Part shown: one piece after another, positions 50,110-58,388 of the stretch
Position numbering within the stretch: the stretch's first letter is position 1
Layout: each line of letters starts with the position of its first letter
Source: Nocardioides rotundus
GTDB taxonomy: Bacteria > Actinomycetota > Actinomycetes > Propionibacteriales > Nocardioidaceae
Direction: 5' to 3'
NCBI RefSeq assembly: GCF_019931675.1
Contig: NZ_CP082922.1
Location: forward strand, 186,001 to 250,000
DNA: 64,000 nucleotides
Notes under the pieces: model-generated
The model's input: the letters and a program-made list of their open reading frames with translations, nothing else
Database searches by the model: none
What the model was told of the DNA's origin: nothing
Translations under genes and position numbers: made by a program

Positions 50110-51933
50110 ATGACAGTGGAGCAGAACGGGACGAGGGCGACCGCCGACGGCCGGTCGGTGGCCGACGGGCTCACCCGGATGACGCCGTCGGAGGCGTTCG
50201 TCGAGACGCTGGTGGCCAACGGGGTGGACACCATCTTCGGCATCATGGGCTCGGCCTTCATGGACGCCATGGACATCTTCGCCCCGGCGGGGATCCGCCT
50301 GGTGCCGGTGGTCCACGAGCAGGGCGCCGCGCACATGGCCGACGGCTACTCCCGGGTGACCGGCCGGCACGGCGTGGTCATCGGGCAGAACGGGCCGGGC
50401 ATCTCCAACTGCGTCACCGCGGTCGCCGCCGCCTTCTGGGCGCACAGCCCCGTGGTGATGGTGACCCCGGAGTCCGGCACCCTCGGCATGGGCCTGGGCG
50501 GCTTCCAGGAGGCGCACCAGCTGCCGATGTTCCAGGAGTTCGTGAAGTACCAGGCGCACGTCAACAACCCGAAGCGGATGGCCGAGCTCACTGCCCGCGC
50601 CTTCGACCGGGCGATCAGCGAGATCGGCCCGGTCCAGATCAACATCCCCCGCGACTACTTCTACGGCGAGATCGAGACCAAGATCCCCACTCCGCGGCGG
50701 CCCGACCGCGGCCCGGGCGGCAGCGAGAGCCTGGACGCGGCCGCGGACCTGCTGGCGAGCGCGGAGTTCCCGGTCATCATCTCCGGCGGCGGCGTGGTCA
50801 TGGCCGACGGCGTGGCCGAGGCCCAGGAGCTCGCCGAGCTGCTCGGTGCCCCGGTGGTCAACAGCTATCTGCACAATGACTCCTTCCCGGCCAGCCACGA
50901 GCTGTGGTGCGGCCCCTTGGGCTACCAGGGCTCCAAGGCCGCGATGCGGCTGATCGCCCAGGCCGACGTCGTGCTCGCCCTGGGCACCCGCCTTGGTCCG
51001 TTCGGCACCCTCCCGCAGCACGGGATGACGTACTGGCCCGAGGACGCCGCGATCGTCCAGGTCGACGCCGACCCGAAGATGATCGGGCTGGTCAAGGACA
51101 TCGGCGTCGGCGTCTGCGGCGACGCGCGGCTGGCGGCGAAGGCGCTCACCGAGCGGCTCGCGGACCGGGAGCTGAAGAGCGCGGCCAACCGCGAGGAGCG
51201 GCTGGAGACGGTGGCCCGCACCAAGGCCGAGTGGGAGGCCGAGCTCGACGAGTGGATCCACGAGACCGACGACTTCTCCTTGGAGATGATCGCCGAGGCC
51301 GAGCAGGAGGAGGGCAACTGGCTGCACCCGCGGCAGGTGCTGCGGGAGCTGGAGAAGGCGATGCCGCCCCGCGTGATGGTCTCCACCGACATCGGCAACA
51401 TCAACGCGGTGGCCAACTCCTATCTCCGGTTCGAGGAGCCGCGCTCGTTCTTCGCGCCGATGTCGTGGGGCAACTGCGGCTACTCGCTGCCCACGATGAT
51501 CGGCTGCAAGGCCGCGGCCCCGGACCGGCCGGCCGTGGCCTACGCCGGCGACGGCGCGTGGGCGATGAGCATGGGGGAGATCCTGACCGCCGTACGCCAC
51601 GACATCCCGGTCACCGCCGTCGTCTTCCACAACCGCCAGTGGGGCGCGGAGAAGAAGAACCAGGTCGACTTCTACAACCGCCGCTTCGTTGCGGGCGAGC
51701 TGGACAGCCCCAGCTTCGCGGGGATCGCGCAGTCGATGGGTGCCGAGGGGATCGTGGTCGACCGGCTCGAGGACGTCGGCCCCGCGCTGGAGAAGGCGAT
51801 CGACCTGCAGATGAACGAGGGCAAGACCTGCGTCATCGAGATCATGTGCACCCGCGAGCTCGGCGACCCGTTCCGCAAGGACGCGCTCTCCAAGCCGGTC
51901 CGCCTGCTGGAGAAGTACGCCGACTACGTCTGA
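50110..51933 (+). CDS. xsc: Sulfoacetaldehyde acetyltransferase
   Basis: This 607-residue thiamine-diphosphate enzyme converts sulfoacetaldehyde plus phosphate to acetyl-phosphate and sulfite, the desulfonation step. It has the acetolactate-synthase-like three-domain layout: an N-terminal PYR domain with the catalytic glutamate in VVHEQGAAHMADGYSR, a central domain, and a C-terminal PP domain with GDGAWAMSMGEILTAVRHDIP...NRQWGAEKKNQ. The stretch SFFAPMSWGNCGYSLP is typical of Xsc rather than acetolactate synthase. ATG 50110 has GAGGAG 5 nt upstream; GTG 50104 is an alternative. It is monocistronic, flanked by divergent iclR and by repeat array B. Confidence 0.93.
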   Translation: MTVEQNGTRATADGRSVADGLTRMTPSEAFVETLVANGVDTIFGIMGSAFMDAMDIFAPAGIRLVPVVHEQGAAHMADGYSRVTGRHGVVIGQNGPGISNCVTAVAAAFWAHSPVVMVTPESGTLGMGLGGFQEAHQLPMFQEFVKYQAHVNNPKRMAELTARAFDRAISEIGPVQINIPRDYFYGEIETKIPTPRRPDRGPGGSESLDAAADLLASAEFPVIISGGGVVMADGVAEAQELAELLGAPVVNSYLHNDSFPASHELWCGPLGYQGSKAAMRLIAQADVVLALGTRLGPFGTLPQHGMTYWPEDAAIVQVDADPKMIGLVKDIGVGVCGDARLAAKALTERLADRELKSAANREERLETVARTKAEWEAELDEWIHETDDFSLEMIAEAEQEEGNWLHPRQVLRELEKAMPPRVMVSTDIGNINAVANSYLRFEEPRSFFAPMSWGNCGYSLPTMIGCKAAAPDRPAVAYAGDGAWAMSMGEILTAVRHDIPVTAVVFHNRQWGAEKKNQVDFYNRRFVAGELDSPSFAGIAQSMGAEGIVVDRLEDVGPALEKAIDLQMNEGKTCVIEIMCTRELGDPFRKDALSKPVRLLEKYADYV

Positions 51934-51950
51934 CACCCCCACCCCCGCCG

Positions 51951-52170
51951 ACCGGGCACTGGATGTCCCTTCCCCCCGCCGAGCGGGCACTGGATGTCAC
52001 TTCCCGCCGCCGACCGGGCACTGGATGTCACTTCCTGACCCCCCGGGGGAAGTGGCACACAGTGCCCGGTCGGCGGTTCTTGGATGCATCTGGTGCCCGG
52101 TCGGCGGTCCTTGGGTGCATCTGGTGCCCGGTCGCGCGTTCTTGGGTGCATCTGGTGCCCGGTCGCGGGT
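51951..52170. repeat. Convergent 31-bp repeat array B (3 sense + 4 inverted units)
   Basis: Sense units start at 51951, 51982 and 52013 (ACCGGGCACTGGATGTCACT-type). Inverted units end at 52070, 52101, 52132 and 52163, again exactly 31 bp apart. The inverted units read ACCGGGCA, four variable bases, then ATGCACCCAAGA, the same core as array A. The array lies between the stop of xsc and the stop of the facing lysR gene, with the innermost pair forming a near-perfect hairpin around CCCCCCGGGGG. Confidence 0.9.
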
Positions 52171-52180
52171 GTGCGGCGGG

Positions 52181-53092
52181 TCAGGGGCGGGTGGCGAGGG
52201 CCAGGAGGGTCTCTCCGGCGGGGGAGAGGCGACGGCGGCGCCGGCGGACCGCGCAGAGGGGGCGGTGCAGGTCGATCCCGGTGACGGGTACGGCGACCAG
52301 GTTGCCCGCGGCGAGCTCGGACTGCACCGCGAGCCGGCTCAGCACGGCCGCTCCGGCACCGGCGACGACGGCGCCGCGGATCGCGGCGTTGGAGCCCAGC
52401 TCCAGCAGCGGCTCCACCCGCTCGGAGCCCAGGAGGGCGTCGAGCGTCTCCCGGGTCCCCGACCCCGCCTCGCGCACGATCAGCGGCTCGGCCGCGAGCC
52501 GCCCGGGCGTGAGCGAGCCCGCCGACGCCAGCGGATGCCCCGGGGACACCACGACCACCAGCTCGTCCCGGCCGACCTGTGAGACCGCCAGCGAGGTGTC
52601 GGGGTGCGGGGTCTCGACGAACCCGAGGTCCGCGTGCCCCGAGGCCACCATCTCCTGAACCTGCTGGGAGTTGGCCACCGTCAGCCCGATGTGCAGGTCG
52701 GGGCTGAGCTGGCGCAGCTGGGAGAGCCACAGCGGGACGAGGTGCTCGGCGACCGTCATGCTGGCCGCGACCCGCAGGTCGCCGGCGTGCGCCTCGCGCA
52801 TCGCGGCGACGGCGCCCAACAGGTCATCCGACGCGTCGACCACCCGGCGCGCCCAGTCGGCGATCGCTCGCCCGTTGGCGGTGAGCGTCGACCCCTGGGG
52901 CGTCCGCACCAGCAGCGGGACGCCCAGGGTGCGCTCGAGGGTGGCCAGGCTCTTGCTGGCCGAGGGCTGGCTGATCTGCTCGCGCCGGGCGGCGGCGCCG
53001 ATCGAGTGCGTCTCGGCCACCCCGACCAGCAGCCGCAGCGGCCCGAGCTCCAGGCGCGGGCGGGGCGCCGTACCGGCCTCCTCCGACGTCAT
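52181..53092 (-). CDS. LysR-family transcriptional regulator
   Basis: This 303-residue LysR regulator has a helix-turn-helix at about residues 15-75 (LLVGVAETHSIGAAARREQISQPSASKSLATLERTLGVPLLVRT). The substrate-binding domain resembles the CysB/CysL/CbbR-like group (LRVAASMTVAEHLVPLWLSQL, DLGFVETP, ELVVVVSPGHPLA). It is divergent from the sulfite dehydrogenase operon and its ATG lies inside an 8-bp palindrome, the usual autoregulated LysR layout. A sulfur-compound effector is likely; this is inference. Its stop is followed by repeat array B. Confidence 0.88.
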   Translation of the reverse strand: MTSEEAGTAPRPRLELGPLRLLVGVAETHSIGAAARREQISQPSASKSLATLERTLGVPLLVRTPQGSTLTANGRAIADWARRVVDASDDLLGAVAAMREAHAGDLRVAASMTVAEHLVPLWLSQLRQLSPDLHIGLTVANSQQVQEMVASGHADLGFVETPHPDTSLAVSQVGRDELVVVVSPGHPLASAGSLTPGRLAAEPLIVREAGSGTRETLDALLGSERVEPLLELGSNAAIRGAVVAGAGAAVLSRLAVQSELAAGNLVAVPVTGIDLHRPLCAVRRRRRRLSPAGETLLALATRP

Positions 53093-53108
53093 AGCCGAAC
53101 GCTATGAC
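53088..53108. promoter_or_regulatory. GTCATAGC-N5-GCTATGAC palindrome between lysR and soe
   Basis: This perfect 8-bp inverted repeat with a 5-nt spacer overlaps the lysR start codon (53090-53092). It contains the T-N11-A pattern of LysR sites. It lies 55 nt upstream of the soeBC start, so one bound dimer pair could control both directions. CACAGT (53150-53155), 7 nt before the soeBC GTG, may be a leaderless -10 box. Confidence 0.6.
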
Positions 53109-53162
53109 CTCATGGGCGATCGGGTCTACTCCGCCGGCCGCGCGTCCCCCACAGTGGGCAGA

Positions 53163-54695
53163 GTGCAATACGGCTTCGCGATCGATCAGCGCACCTGCAT
53201 CGGCTGTCACGCCTGCACGGTGGCGTGCAAGACCGAGCACAACGTGCCGGTCGGCCAGTTCCGGACCTGGGTGAAGTACGTCGACTCCGGCCAGTTCCCC
53301 GAGACCAGCCGCGACTTCGGCGTCATGCGCTGCAACCACTGCACCGACGCGCCGTGCGTGCAGATCTGCCCGACCGAGGCGCTGTTCAAGCGCGAGGACG
53401 GCATCGTCGACTTCGACAACAGCGCCTGCATCGGCTGCAAGGCGTGCATGCAGGCGTGCCCGTACGACGCCATCTACGTCGACGCCGACACCAACACCGC
53501 CGCCAAGTGCAACTTCTGCGCCCACCGGGTCGACGACGGCCTCGAGCCGGCCTGTGTCGTGGTCTGCCCGACGGAGTCGATCTGGGTCGGCGACCTCGAC
53601 GACCCCGACAGCGCGATCTCGCAGTTCATCGCCACCGAGGAGACCCTGGTCCGCTCGCCGGAGCAGGGCACCGGCCCGAACGTGCACTACGCCGGCGCCT
53701 CCCCGGCCGTGCTCGACCCGGTCGCTGCGCCGGTCGACGACACCTACATCTGGGCCCAGCCGGACACGCTGCGGCTGGCGGTCGCGCCCACCCTGCGCGG
53801 CGACGGGACCGACCCGGACGCCCCGCGCACCACGCTCAACACCGCGCACCCGGCCGTCTGGGGCTGGAAGGTCACGACCTACCTGTGGACCAAGGGCGTC
53901 GCCGCGGGCGCGATGCTGCTGCCCGCCCTCGCCTGGCTGCTCGGCCTCGACACCGGCGCCACCGGCGCGTACGTCGCCCCGGTCCTCGCCATGGCCGGGC
54001 TGCTGGCCACCGCCGTCCTCCTCATCGCCGACCTCAAGCGGCCCGAGCGCTTCTTCTTCCTGCTCACCAAGGCGCACTGGACCTCGTGGCTGGTCAAGGG
54101 CGGCGTCGTGCTCGCCGCGGGTGCGGCGCTCGCCGGCGTCTGGTTCCTCTTCGCCGTGGTCACCGGCGACGCCCCGCCCGGCTGGCTGCTGATGCCCGCC
54201 GCGGTGGCCGCCGTCCTCGTCGCCGGCTACACCGCCTTCCTCTTCGGCCAGGCCGAGGGGCGCGACCTGTGGCAGTCGCCGCTGCTGTTCCCCCACCTGA
54301 TCGTCCAGGCGCTGATGGTCGGCGGCGGTGCGCTGCTGCCCGTCGCGGTCGCGCTGGACGCCGACACCGGGTGGGTGCGCCTGCTGGCCGGCGCCCTGCT
54401 CGTCGGCGCGGTCGGGCACCTGGGCCTGGCGGTGCGTGAGGTGACCGGCAGGCACTCCAGCGCCAACGCCTCCGCCGCGGCCCGGCTGATCGGCGAGGGT
54501 CCGCATCGCGGGACCTACCGCCTGGGCCTCGCGCTCTCCGCGGTCGCCGCGCTCACCGCCGCCCTCGCGCTCGTGGTCGGCGGCGGCGCCCTCGGCCTGA
54601 TCGTCGCGCTCGTCGCGGGCGGTACGGCGCAGGTCGCCCTGCTCGCGTGGGAGCACGTCTTCGTCCGCGCCGCCCAGGAGGTGCCGCTGTCATGA
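53163..54695 (+). CDS. Fused iron-sulfur/NrfD-type membrane subunit of sulfite dehydrogenase (SoeB-SoeC fusion)
   Basis: This 510-residue fusion has an N-terminal ferredoxin part (about 1-200) with four cysteine clusters: CIGCHACTVAC, CNHCTDAPCVQICP, CIGCKACMQACP and CNFCAHRVDDGLEPACVVVCP. They are enough for four [4Fe-4S] clusters. The C-terminal half (about 235-510) is hydrophobic with about 8 helices and NrfD/DmsC/PsrC character (LKRPERFFFLLTKAHWTSWLVKGG). It would pass electrons from the molybdenum subunit to the quinone pool. SoeB and SoeC are normally separate genes. GTG 53163 is chosen; ATG 53112 is an in-frame alternative. It overlaps soeA by ATGA. Confidence 0.85.
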   Translation: MQYGFAIDQRTCIGCHACTVACKTEHNVPVGQFRTWVKYVDSGQFPETSRDFGVMRCNHCTDAPCVQICPTEALFKREDGIVDFDNSACIGCKACMQACPYDAIYVDADTNTAAKCNFCAHRVDDGLEPACVVVCPTESIWVGDLDDPDSAISQFIATEETLVRSPEQGTGPNVHYAGASPAVLDPVAAPVDDTYIWAQPDTLRLAVAPTLRGDGTDPDAPRTTLNTAHPAVWGWKVTTYLWTKGVAAGAMLLPALAWLLGLDTGATGAYVAPVLAMAGLLATAVLLIADLKRPERFFFLLTKAHWTSWLVKGGVVLAAGAALAGVWFLFAVVTGDAPPGWLLMPAAVAAVLVAGYTAFLFGQAEGRDLWQSPLLFPHLIVQALMVGGGALLPVAVALDADTGWVRLLAGALLVGAVGHLGLAVREVTGRHSSANASAAARLIGEGPHRGTYRLGLALSAVAALTAALALVVGGGALGLIVALVAGGTAQVALLAWEHVFVRAAQEVPLS

Positions 54696-57523
54696 CCGAC
54701 CAGAAGGCCGAGCGGGAGACCCGCCGTACCCTCCCCGGCGAGCGCAGCCGCTTCGGGCTGCGGAACTTCCCGCCCGCCGACCAGTGGCACGACCACGTCG
54801 AGCGCGACCCGCACACCCGCGAGGAGCGGCACTACTCGCTGATCCCGACGATCTGCTTCAACTGCGAGTCCTCCTGCGGGCTGCTGGCGTACGTCGACCA
54901 CGCGGACGGCTCGATCCGCAAGCTCGAGGGCAACCCGGCCCACCCGGGCTCCCGCGGTCGCAACTGCGCCAAGGGCCCCGCCACGATCAACCAGGTGCTC
55001 GACCCCGAGCGGATCCTCACCCCGCTGCGCCGGGTGGGCGAGCGCGGGTCGGGCCAGTTCGAGCGGGTCACCTGGGAGGAGGCCCTCGCCGACATCGGCG
55101 CGCGGATCCGCCAGGCGATCATCGAGGACCGTCGCGACGAGGTGATGTACCACGTCGGCCGCCCCGGCGAGGACGGCTTCGCCGAGCGGGTGCTCCAGGC
55201 GTGGGGCGTGGACGGGCACAACAGCCACACCAACGTCTGCTCCTCCGGCGGGCGCTCGGGCTACACGCACTGGATGGGCTACGACCGGCCGTCGCCGGAC
55301 TACGCGAACGCCGAGACCATCCTGCTGCTCTCCTCCCACCTGGAGACCGGGCACTACTTCAACCCGCACGCCCAGCGGATCATGGAGGCCAAGCAGCGCG
55401 GCGCCAAGGTGGCGGTCCTCGATCTCCGGCTCTCCAACACGGCCTCGCACGCGGACCTGTGGATCGCGCCGTGGCCGGGCAGCGAGGGGCTGATCTTCCT
55501 CGCCGTCGCCGCGCACCTGCTCCGCACCGGCCGGGTCGCCCGCGACTTCCTGCGGCGCTGGGTCAACTGGGAGACCTACCTGGAGCGGCTGCACCCCGAG
55601 GCGCCGCGCGACTTCGACACCTTCCTCACGCTGCTGACCGAGGACTACGCGGAGTACACCTTCGAGCGCGCGGCCGAGGCCGCCGACGTGCCGGTCGAGC
55701 AGATCGCCGAGCTCGCCGAGATGGTCGCCTCGGCGGGCACCCGGCTGGCCACCCACACCTGGCGGTCGGCCGCGGCAGGCAACCTGGGCGGCTGGCAGAT
55801 CGCGCGGAGCCTGTTCTTCCTCAACGTGCTCACCGGCAGCGTCGGCACCGAGGGCGGCACGCACCCCAACGGCTGGGACAAGTTCATCCCGCACTTCCCG
55901 GAGATGCCGCCGCCGAACGACTCCTGGAGCGAGACGCTCTGGCCGCAGGAGTACCCCCTCACCACCAACGAGATGTCCATCCTGCTGCCGCACCTGCTGC
56001 TCGACGGGCGCGGCCGGCTGGAGGTCTACTTCAGCCGGGTCTACAACCCGCTATGGGTCAACCCCGACGGGTTCACCTGGATCGACGTACTCAAGGACGC
56101 CGACAAGATCGGCCTGCACGTCGCGCTCACCCCGACGTGGAGCGAGTCGGCGACCTTCGCCGACTACGTGCTGCCGATGGGGCACGCGACCGAGCGCCAC
56201 GACACGATGTCGTTCGAGACGCACGCCTCGAAGTGGCTGGCCTTCCGGCAGCCGGTCAACCGGGTGGCCGCCGAGCAGCAGGGCGTGCCCTACCGCGACT
56301 CGCGCGACACCAACCCCGGCGAGGTGTGGGAGGAGAACGAGTTCTGGTTCGCGCTGTCGTGGGAGATCGACCCCGACGGCTCGCTCGGGATCCGGCAGTG
56401 GTTCGAGTCCCGCGAGCACCCCGGCGAGCGGATGACGATGGACGAGTACTACGACCGGCTGTTCTCTTGCTCCGTCCCCGGGCTGCCCGAGGCCGCGGAG
56501 GCGGAGGGGCTGACGCCGCTGGCCTACATGCGCAAGTACGGCGTCTACGAGGTCGCCCGCGGGCACTACCGCCTCGACGAGCGGCCGCTGACGCCGGAGG
56601 AGCTCGACGGTGCCGAGCCGGACGAGCACGGGGTGCTGCGCAAGCCCGTGACCGAGGACTCCCAGCCGCCGCTGGTCGGCGAGGCCGGTGCGGTCGGCGT
56701 CGAGCTGGAGGACGGCTCCCGGGTCGCCGGCTGGCTCTCGCCGTCGCGCAAGCTGGAGCTCTTCTCCACCACGCTGGCCGACTGGGGCTGGCCGGAGCAG
56801 GCGACGCCGGGCCACATCGAGTCGCACGTGTCGGCCTCCCGGGTGGACCGGGACAACGACGAGTTCGTGCTGATGCCGAACTTCCGGCTGCCGACGCTGA
56901 TCCACACCCGCTCCGGCAACGCGAAGTACCTCAACGAGATCGCCAACACCCACCCGCTGTGGATGAACGCCGCCGACGCCCAGGCGATGGACATCGCCAC
57001 CGGCGACCTGGTCAGGGTGACCACGGAGATCGGCCACTTCGTGGTTCGCGCGTGGTCCACCGAGGCGATCCGGCCCGGCGTCGTGGGGCTCTCCCACCAC
57101 ATGGGCCGCTGGCAGCAGAAGGGCCACCCCGGCAGCCGTTGGGTCATGGGCGAGGTCGAGCTGGACCGGACCGACGAGGGCGTGTGGTCGCTGCGCTACA
57201 CCCGCGGCGTGGAGCCGTTCGAGAGCGAGGACCCCGACTCCTCGCGGATCACCTGGGACGACCCGGGCGTGCACCAGAACCTCGCCTTCCCCGTGCAGCC
57301 GGACCCGGTCTCCGGGATGCACTGCTGGCACCAGCACGTCCGGCTCGCCAAGGCCGGCCCCGACGACGCGTACGGCGACGTCCAGGTCGACGTGAACAAG
57401 TCCCGCGCGGCCTACCGCCGCTGGCTGTCGATGACCCGCCCCGGCCCCGGCCCGGGCGGCCTGCGCCGGCCGGAGTTCATGATGCGCCACGTCACGCCCC
57501 GCCGGTCGGCGTACAAGGTCTAG
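54692..57523 (+). CDS. soeA: Molybdopterin oxidoreductase, sulfite dehydrogenase SoeA-like
   Basis: This 943-residue DMSO-reductase-superfamily molybdoenzyme has an N-terminal [4Fe-4S] site of C55, C58, C62 (CFNCESSC) and C92 (NCAKG). A likely molybdenum-ligating cysteine is C183 in NVCSSGGRSG. A C-terminal molydopterin-binding domain begins about residue 725 (FVLMPNFRLPTLIHTRSGNAKYLNEI). No Tat signal peptide is present, so it is cytoplasmic, as for SoeABC. In the taurine island the expected reaction is sulfite to sulfate with electrons to quinone. Polysulfide/thiosulfate or tetrathionate reductase relatives share the fold, so the direction is assigned by context. Confidence 0.85.
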   Translation: MTDQKAERETRRTLPGERSRFGLRNFPPADQWHDHVERDPHTREERHYSLIPTICFNCESSCGLLAYVDHADGSIRKLEGNPAHPGSRGRNCAKGPATINQVLDPERILTPLRRVGERGSGQFERVTWEEALADIGARIRQAIIEDRRDEVMYHVGRPGEDGFAERVLQAWGVDGHNSHTNVCSSGGRSGYTHWMGYDRPSPDYANAETILLLSSHLETGHYFNPHAQRIMEAKQRGAKVAVLDLRLSNTASHADLWIAPWPGSEGLIFLAVAAHLLRTGRVARDFLRRWVNWETYLERLHPEAPRDFDTFLTLLTEDYAEYTFERAAEAADVPVEQIAELAEMVASAGTRLATHTWRSAAAGNLGGWQIARSLFFLNVLTGSVGTEGGTHPNGWDKFIPHFPEMPPPNDSWSETLWPQEYPLTTNEMSILLPHLLLDGRGRLEVYFSRVYNPLWVNPDGFTWIDVLKDADKIGLHVALTPTWSESATFADYVLPMGHATERHDTMSFETHASKWLAFRQPVNRVAAEQQGVPYRDSRDTNPGEVWEENEFWFALSWEIDPDGSLGIRQWFESREHPGERMTMDEYYDRLFSCSVPGLPEAAEAEGLTPLAYMRKYGVYEVARGHYRLDERPLTPEELDGAEPDEHGVLRKPVTEDSQPPLVGEAGAVGVELEDGSRVAGWLSPSRKLELFSTTLADWGWPEQATPGHIESHVSASRVDRDNDEFVLMPNFRLPTLIHTRSGNAKYLNEIANTHPLWMNAADAQAMDIATGDLVRVTTEIGHFVVRAWSTEAIRPGVVGLSHHMGRWQQKGHPGSRWVMGEVELDRTDEGVWSLRYTRGVEPFESEDPDSSRITWDDPGVHQNLAFPVQPDPVSGMHCWHQHVRLAKAGPDDAYGDVQVDVNKSRAAYRRWLSMTRPGPGPGGLRRPEFMMRHVTPRRSAYKV

Positions 57524-57563
57524 CCCCTCGCCTCCCGGCGCCTCGCCCGCCCGGCTGGCCGGG

Positions 57564-57607
57564 ACGTCATACGCTCCGGAGAAGCGGTTCCCCACTTCGT
57601 ATGACGT
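57564..57607. terminator. Hairpin between convergent soeA and DUF202 genes
   Basis: Perfect outer arms ACGTCATACG (57564-57573) and CGTATGACGT (57598-57607) enclose an inner GAAG...CTTC stem with a 10-nt loop (57585-57594). The left arm carries an extra CTCCGGA. It lies 40 nt after the soeA stop, in a 106-bp convergent gap. Confidence 0.6.
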
Positions 57608-57629
57608 TGTGGGGCGGGGCGCCCCCGAG

Positions 57630-58013
57630 TCACCACTCGAAGGCGGTCTCGACGATCGCGAAGACGGCGGCCATGGAGACCACCGAGGCGGTGGTGAGGA
57701 GTACGGCGGCCACGGTGGCGTCGCCGCCCTGGAGCCGGGCGTCCGGGCCGCCCTCGAGCACCTGGGCGCGGGCGCGGCGATAGCCCAGCGGCACCACGAA
57801 GAGCACCAGCACGATCGCCGCGGAGATCATCAGGATGCCGCCCGCTTGGAGCAGCGGGCCGGAGTCGGGGATCTTGAACACGATCGTGCCCAGCGCGGCC
57901 AGGCTGATCCCGGTGCGCTCCCAGGCGAGCGAGGTCCGCTCGAGCGCGGCGACGTGCGCGACCAGCGCCGGGTGGTCCGGTGCGTCGCCCGCCCGTCCCC
58001 GGCGGCGGATCAC
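57630..58013 (-). CDS. DUF202 membrane protein
   Basis: This 127-residue protein has three hydrophobic segments and the DUF202 signature at its first helix (LERTSLAWERTGISLAALGTIVF). Function is unknown. GTG 58013 overlaps the stop of the preceding DUF202 gene by GTGA. The two are diverged paralogues that probably form a heteromer. The acidic/basic loop around EGGPDARLQGG separates helices two and three. Confidence 0.8.
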   Translation of the reverse strand: MIRRRGRAGDAPDHPALVAHVAALERTSLAWERTGISLAALGTIVFKIPDSGPLLQAGGILMISAAIVLVLFVVPLGYRRARAQVLEGGPDARLQGGDATVAAVLLTTASVVSMAAVFAIVETAFEW

Positions 58014-58357
58014 AGCAACACCAGGGCCACCACGAGCAGGGTGACCACGACCAGTCCGCCGGTGACCAGGCGCAGCAGCCCCGGCTCGGGAAGCGACCGG
58101 CCGGTGCGCAGCGCGCGCTCGGTGGAGGACCACCGGACATAGGCGAGGAGGGGCAGCAACAGCGCCAGGGCCAACAGCCCCAGCCCCACGGCGTACCTCA
58201 GGATCGGGTGGCCGACCTCCGGCAGCAGGGTGAGGACGCCGATGCCGCCGGCGAGCAACCCGAGGGCGGTGCGGATCCAGGCGAGGAAGGTGCGCTCGTT
58301 CGCGAGGCTGAAGCGGTAGTCCGGATCCTCGCCCGGACGCGCTGGATGAGCCCTCAT
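58010..58357 (-). CDS. DUF202 (YidH-like) membrane protein
   Basis: This 115-residue protein has the YidH/DUF202 signature FSLANERTFLAWIRTALGLLAGGIGV and three predicted helices. ATG 58357 is preceded by TATCGT 7 nt upstream, a leaderless layout; an earlier ATG at 58381 would add eight residues. It is followed by a second DUF202 gene with overlap. In actinobacteria such pairs are common and uncharacterised. It sits after the rhodanese genes but may have its own promoter. Confidence 0.82.
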   Translation of the reverse strand: MRAHPARPGEDPDYRFSLANERTFLAWIRTALGLLAGGIGVLTLLPEVGHPILRYAVGLGLLALALLLPLLAYVRWSSTERALRTGRSLPEPGLLRLVTGGLVVVTLLVVALVLL

Positions 58358-58388
58358 ACCGCGAACGATAGTGCGCGCCACGGCCCGG

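Noticed and set aside
50110..51933. Acetolactate synthase large subunit
   Set aside because: The overall fold matches, but the SFFAPMSWGNCGYSLP stretch and the taurine context indicate Xsc, and no small regulatory subunit gene follows.
53163..57523. Polysulfide, thiosulfate or tetrathionate reductase
   Set aside because: The fold allows it, but the absence of a Tat signal and the position beside xsc favour a cytoplasmic sulfite dehydrogenase. It is kept as an alternative only.
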